Shown one piece after another: positions 5,411 through 7,886 of a stretch of DNA of 7,886 nt. The stretch's first letter is position 1. Every line of letters starts with the position of its first letter. The notes beneath the pieces are model-generated. The model was not told the DNA's origin and made no database searches. It saw nothing but the letters and a program-made list of their open reading frames with translations. The position numbers were made by a program, and so were the translations under genes. Origin of the DNA: Chloroflexota bacterium. Lineage in GTDB: Bacteria > Chloroflexota > Limnocylindria > P2-11E. The stretch lies in contig VBGS01000030.1 of NCBI GenBank assembly GCA_005889445.1, forward strand, positions 1 to 7,886. Direction: 5' to 3'.

Positions 5411-6347
5411 CCGTGCCTTCGGGATCCTGATCGGCCTCGCGCTCGTGTCGAGTGCGATCCTCATCGCCCTGCTCCTCACCCTCGTTCCCCGTGCCGAGCA
5501 GCTGTTGGCGCGCGGGGCCGAAGAGCCGGCCGACGTCGTCGCCGCGCTCGTTCTCGCGCTCGCCACATGCGGCATCTCGCTCGGCGTGTTCGCGCTGTTC
5601 CGGCAGCTCGCCGCGACGGCGGTACTCATCCGTTCGCTCGTCGCGCGGAAGATCGCGCTCCCGGCCTCTGTCGCCCAGGCGGCGCACGGGCTCGAGCTCG
5701 ATCAGCGCATCGACGTCGTCGCTGACGAGCGGCCCTTCTCGTTCTGCTACTGGTTCCTTCGACCGCGAATCTGCCTGTCGACGGCGCTGGTCGCGCGGCT
5801 CGACGGTGAGGAGCTTCGCGCGGTCCTTCTCCACGAGCGGTACCACCTCCAGCACCGCGATCCGCTGCGCATCGTCGTCGCTCGCTACTTCGCGGCCGGC
5901 CTCTACGTCGTCCCGGTCGTCGACGAGCTCGTCGGTTTCTACGCGCTCCAGAAGGAGATCGCGGCCGACGAGTACGCGGTGAGCAGAGACGGCGTGGGCG
6001 CCCTCGCGAGCGCCCTGTACAAGCTGCTGCCGGACGCGGATGACATTTCGCTTGGCCTGCTTGTTCCGGTGAGCTCGCTCTCGGTCACGGAGGCGCGTAT
6101 CGAGCAGCTCATCGCCTCTCGACAGATCGCGCCCACCCTCTCGCCTGTCTCGATCGGGCTCTCGGGCGGGGCCCTCGTCGCCGCCGCGGTGCTCGTCGCC
6201 GTGCAGGGTGGCGCGAGCATGGCGTTCGCGGCTCTCCCACAGCTCGTCGCGGTCCCGGGACTTCTGGTCGGCCCGGCGAGCCTGCTCTTCGCCGCCGCGG
6301 TCGATGGCGGTTTGCATCAGCTGCGACCGCAGAGCCAGCGCGCGTAA
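5397..6347 (+). CDS. M56 (BlaR1-type) membrane zinc metallopeptidase, no sensor domain
   Basis: An integral-membrane protease that in BlaR1/MecR1 systems responds to an external signal and relieves repression by BlaI. About 316 residues. Membrane helices are at about 8-30 and 44-66. The zinc motif HERYH (146-150) sits in LLHERYHLQHRDPL, and the downstream ligand region KEIAADEYAV (186-195, Glu187 and Asp191) is the M56 'E..AD' element. More hydrophobic segments lie at about 159-178, 252-270 and 280-302. The protein ends there: the penicillin-binding sensor domain of BlaR1 (another 250 residues) is missing, so the signal is not sensed by that route. GTG 5397 is preferred because GAGG lies 5 nt upstream; GTG 5391 is possible. 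It overlaps the BlaI-type gene by 14 bp, implying coupled translation. Confidence 0.91.
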   Translation: MARADRAFGILIGLALVSSAILIALLLTLVPRAEQLLARGAEEPADVVAALVLALATCGISLGVFALFRQLAATAVLIRSLVARKIALPASVAQAAHGLELDQRIDVVADERPFSFCYWFLRPRICLSTALVARLDGEELRAVLLHERYHLQHRDPLRIVVARYFAAGLYVVPVVDELVGFYALQKEIAADEYAVSRDGVGALASALYKLLPDADDISLGLLVPVSSLSVTEARIEQLIASRQIAPTLSPVSIGLSGGALVAAAVLVAVQGGASMAFAALPQLVAVPGLLVGPASLLFAAAVDGGLHQLRPQSQRA

Positions 6348-6410
6348 CCGAGGACAATCCGACTTTACTTCCCGACCTGCCAAGCGCAGAGTGACCAGCG
6401 CGGACCCGGA

Positions 6411-6445
6411 CATTCGCCGGTGGGGTCGGGAGGACCCACCGAATG
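6411..6445 (+). promoter_or_regulatory. Predicted RNA hairpin enclosing the RBS and start codon of the small peptide gene
   Basis: CATTC (6411-6415) pairs with GAATG (6441-6445, which holds the ATG). GGTGGG (6419-6424) pairs with CCCACC (6435-6440), and TC (6426-6427) with GA (6433-6434). That is 13 pairs, with a 3-nt bulge and a 1-nt bulge on the 5' side. The 5-nt loop (6428-6432) exposes most of the Shine-Dalgarno GGGAGGA (6428-6434), which is 8 nt before the ATG. The start codon itself is in the stem. Confidence 0.55.
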
Positions 6446-6571
6446 TCGATTCGTCGCGCTATCCAGATCATCGCGTTCCTGAGCGCGCTTGCCTTCGCGT
6501 TCTCATCGCCAATCGCAAGCAACACGGCCTACGCGTGCGACCCCCACGGCGGCGGTGGCGGCTTCTGCTAG
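6443..6571 (+). CDS. Short exported peptide precursor, tail CDPHGGGGGFC
   Basis: A 42-residue gene product not matching any family I know. It has a textbook Sec signal peptide: basic start MSIRR, hydrophobic core AIQIIAFLSALAFAF (6-20), and an Ala-x-Ala site ending TAYA (28-31). Cleavage there would release the 11-residue CDPHGGGGGFC, framed by two cysteines and containing Asp, His and five glycines. AYAC is a poor lipobox (no Leu or Val at -3), so lipidation is less likely. Support for being real: a strong GGGAGGA 8 nt upstream, 81% G/C at third codon positions like its neighbours, and a coherent signal peptide ending in an unusual tail. It lies 95 bp after the M56 gene and 150 bp before an HTH-TPR regulator. 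Possible roles are a peptide pheromone, a disulfide-closed or metal-binding peptide, or a modified peptide precursor. I saw no confident promoter. Confidence 0.7.
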   Translation: MSIRRAIQIIAFLSALAFAFSSPIASNTAYACDPHGGGGGFC

Positions 6572-6683
6572 TCGAACGCCTCGGGCCGCACGGTCGGCCG
6601 ACCGAGACGAGCGGGCAACTGGGCCCGCGGACCCCGACCGGCACGCCCCGGTCTCGGTCCGCGATTGGTAGGTAAAGGTAAAT
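6572..6683 (+). other. Structured non-coding stretch between peptide gene and regulator
   Basis: No gene is seen here. It holds a perfect 14-bp palindrome CGGTCGGCCGACCG (6591-6604). It also holds a long hairpin: 6626-6633 pairs with 6656-6663, and GACCGG (6636-6641) with CCGGTC (6648-6653), leaving a 2x2 internal loop and a 6-nt loop. GACCGAGAC (6600-6608) could instead pair perfectly with GTCTCGGTC (6651-6659), which excludes both. No T-run follows, so a classical terminator is not supported. Direct repeats GGTAAA (6671-6676 and 6677-6682) sit just before the next -35 box. Confidence 0.5.
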
Positions 6684-6712
6684 TTGACGGTGGCCTGCAG
6701 CCGCCGTAAAGT
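6684..6712 (+). promoter_or_regulatory. Near-consensus sigma70-type promoter for the HTH-TPR gene
   Basis: TTGACG (6684-6689; 5 of 6) and TAAAGT (6707-6712; 4 of 6, TAnnnT intact) are separated by exactly 17 bp. The expected transcription start is around 6719-6722, at or just before GTG 6722, so the message may be leaderless. GGTAAA direct repeats directly abut the -35 on its upstream side and make the stretch A/T-rich compared with its surroundings. Confidence 0.7.
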
Positions 6713-6721
6713 GCCCCCGCT

Positions 6722-7886
6722 GTGGCTGCGGTGCGTTCCCCAATGGTCGCTGACGTGGGCGCGCGCATACGTTCGCTCAGGACAGCCAAAGGCCTGACCC
6801 AGGCCCAGCTGGCCGAGCCGAACTACACGAAGGCATACATCTCGATGCTCGAATCGGGTCGGACGCGGGCATCGATGAAGGCGCTCGAGCACATCGCCGC
6901 GACGCTCGGCGTAAAGCCCGCGGACCTGCTTGGCGGACAGGCGGCCCCAGCGGCCCCGCAGTACGCGCTCGTCGAAGCGCGCCGCCTCATGGAGCAAGGC
7001 CGCGGCCCGGATGCGATCGTCGTTCTCGAACAGCTCGAAGACGGGCTCACGCCTCGCGATCAGCTCGTTCGTCTCCGCTACCTCGGTGGCGCGTACAACA
7101 TGGCCGGCCAACCCAAGCAGGCGTTCCCGGTCGTCGAGCGAGCGCAGCGGATGGCCGACCTTCTCGGCGACGACGAGGAGAAGGTTCGCGTCAAATCCGT
7201 TCTGGCCGCTTGCTACATGCGGACGTACGCATATGAGGACTCGGTTCGCCTCAATCGTGAGGTCGTGCAGGCCTGCGACGAGGGCGTCGTGAACGACCCG
7301 GGATTCCACTTCCGCCGGCTGGTCGACCTCGCACTCGGGCTGAGCAACCTGCGACAGCCCAAGCAGGCGCTGGCCGTGTACGAGCGGGCGATGGAGATCT
7401 CCGCGCAGTTCGAAGATCGCGCGTACCTGGCGAGCATGTACCAGGGCATCGCGAAGACCTATCACGACACGGGCGACGTCGAGGCCGCGATCAACTACAA
7501 CCAGAAAAGCCTCCAGCTCTTCGAGGAGCTCGGGTTGCTGGATCAGGTCGCGTGCGCCCTCGACAGCGCGGCCGGGCTGTACGTCGAGTACGGGAACATC
7601 ACCCGAGCGCGTGAAACGCTGGCGCGCGCAGCGCGCCTTGCCGAGGAAGCCAAGCGCGACGGGACACTCGCGTCGATCAAGGCGTCGCAGGCAGAAGTGC
7701 TCGCCAAGAATGATCCCGACGCCGCGATGGAAGAGGCGCAGAACGCGCTCAAATTCGCGCGCAAAGTCGATCAGGTCGACGCGCAGGTGCGCATGCTTGT
7801 CCTCATCGGCGAGATCCGCATGAAGACCAACGGCGCCGCCGCGCGTCGTTCGTTCCAGGAGGCGAGGCAGCTCGCTGAGGAGCGCA
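6722..7886 (+). CDS. XRE-type HTH regulator with TPR domain (3' end outside window)
   Basis: A likely cytoplasmic DNA-binding regulator with a helical-repeat sensor domain; 388 residues are visible with no stop. The N-terminal Cro/C1-type HTH is at about 13-69: GARIRSLRTAKGLTQAQLAE (helices 1-2), TKAYISMLESGRTRASMKAL (recognition helix and after), IAATLGVKPADLL. After a short Ala/Pro linker, TPR-like helical pairs fill about 81-388. The clearest are 234-268 (ends HDTGDVEAAINYNQKSLQLF), 277-310 (LYVEYGNITRARETLARA), 317-349 and 353-387. This is the domain order of RRNPP regulators (PlcR, NprR, Rgg, PrgX), in which the TPR groove binds a short peptide; other HTH-TPR proteins exist with no known peptide. 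GTG 6722 is 9 nt behind a strong -10 box; GTG 6731 and ATG 6743 are alternatives, none with a Shine-Dalgarno. A long antisense open frame here is a shadow. Confidence 0.88.
   Translation, partial: MAAVRSPMVADVGARIRSLRTAKGLTQAQLAEPNYTKAYISMLESGRTRASMKALEHIAATLGVKPADLLGGQAAPAAPQYALVEARRLMEQGRGPDAIVVLEQLEDGLTPRDQLVRLRYLGGAYNMAGQPKQAFPVVERAQRMADLLGDDEEKVRVKSVLAACYMRTYAYEDSVRLNREVVQACDEGVVNDPGFHFRRLVDLALGLSNLRQPKQALAVYERAMEISAQFEDRAYLASMYQGIAKTYHDTGDVEAAINYNQKSLQLFEELGLLDQVACALDSAAGLYVEYGNITRARETLARAARLAEEAKRDGTLASIKASQAEVLAKNDPDAAMEEAQNALKFARKVDQVDAQVRMLVLIGEIRMKTNGAAARRSFQEARQLAEER

Noticed and set aside
5397..6347. Complete BlaR1 beta-lactam receptor
   Set aside because: The protein ends after the last membrane helices, with no penicillin-binding domain and no S-x-x-K active site region.
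5325..6413. Minus-strand open frame of 362 codons
   Set aside because: It is antisense to the M56 peptidase and has a highly charged Arg/Asp/Glu composition typical of a shadow frame.
6533..6538. Lipoprotein anchoring of the small peptide at Cys32
   Set aside because: The residues before the Cys are Ala-Tyr-Ala, lacking the usual Leu/Val at -3 and small residue at -2; signal peptidase I cleavage fits better.
6626..6683. Rho-independent terminator after the peptide gene
   Set aside because: The hairpin is strong, but it is followed by GATTGGTAGGTAAAGG rather than a T-run, so only a structured element is claimed.
6503..7465. Long open frame (320 codons) on the minus strand
   Set aside because: It is antisense to the HTH-TPR gene, whose plus-strand frame shows clear HTH and TPR motifs and a strong promoter. 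The antisense protein has no recognisable motif; such shadows are common at this GC content.

Overview
The window comes from a GC-rich bacterium with short intergenic gaps. Several start codons sit 6-9 nt behind a TAnnnT-like -10 box and lack a Shine-Dalgarno sequence, which suggests frequent leaderless transcription. With a caa3-type oxidase subunit II, a ferrochelatase of the Bacillus/actinobacterial type and an HTH-TPR regulator, this fits a high-GC Terrabacteria lineage (Chloroflexota-like or Actinomycetota-like). That placement is an inference; no marker in the window settles it.

Left part (1-3564), heme and terminal oxidase. The 3' end of a ferrochelatase gene (+) runs into a class I SAM methyltransferase (-), and the two overlap by 50 bp. 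The methyltransferase lies 10 bp behind coxB, a cytochrome c oxidase subunit II with a C-terminal cytochrome c domain. coxB diverges from a small subunit IV-like membrane protein and coxC (subunit III). Two back-to-back promoters lie in the 60-bp gap, marked by a perfect 10-bp inverted repeat. A SCO1/SenC copper chaperone lipoprotein (-) converges on coxC. Heme supply, CuA assembly and oxidase subunits are therefore clustered, but subunit I (coxA) is not present.

Middle part (3572-6347). An EamA/DMT permease (+) starts 7 bp from the SCO start. It is followed by a tight three-gene operon: an ArsR-like winged-helix regulator, a BlaI/MecI-type repressor and an M56 (BlaR1-type) membrane metallopeptidase without a beta-lactam sensor domain. 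Two matching dyads, TACGAC-N6-GTMGTA, spaced exactly 31 bp apart, precede the operon and look like paired operators.

Right part (6348-7886), the most interesting region. A 42-codon gene (6443-6571) encodes a signal peptide followed by an 11-residue tail, CDPHGGGGGFC. It has a strong ribosome binding site held in the loop of an RNA hairpin whose stem includes the start codon. After 150 bp of structured, gene-free DNA comes a near-consensus sigma70 promoter and then an XRE-type HTH plus TPR protein that runs off the window end. A tiny exported peptide next to an HTH-TPR regulator is the layout of RRNPP peptide-pheromone systems (PlcR/PapR, NprR/NprX), so this may be a peptide-signalling pair outside the usual Bacillota hosts. 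That function is a hypothesis. No tRNA, rRNA, CRISPR array or insertion sequence was seen.
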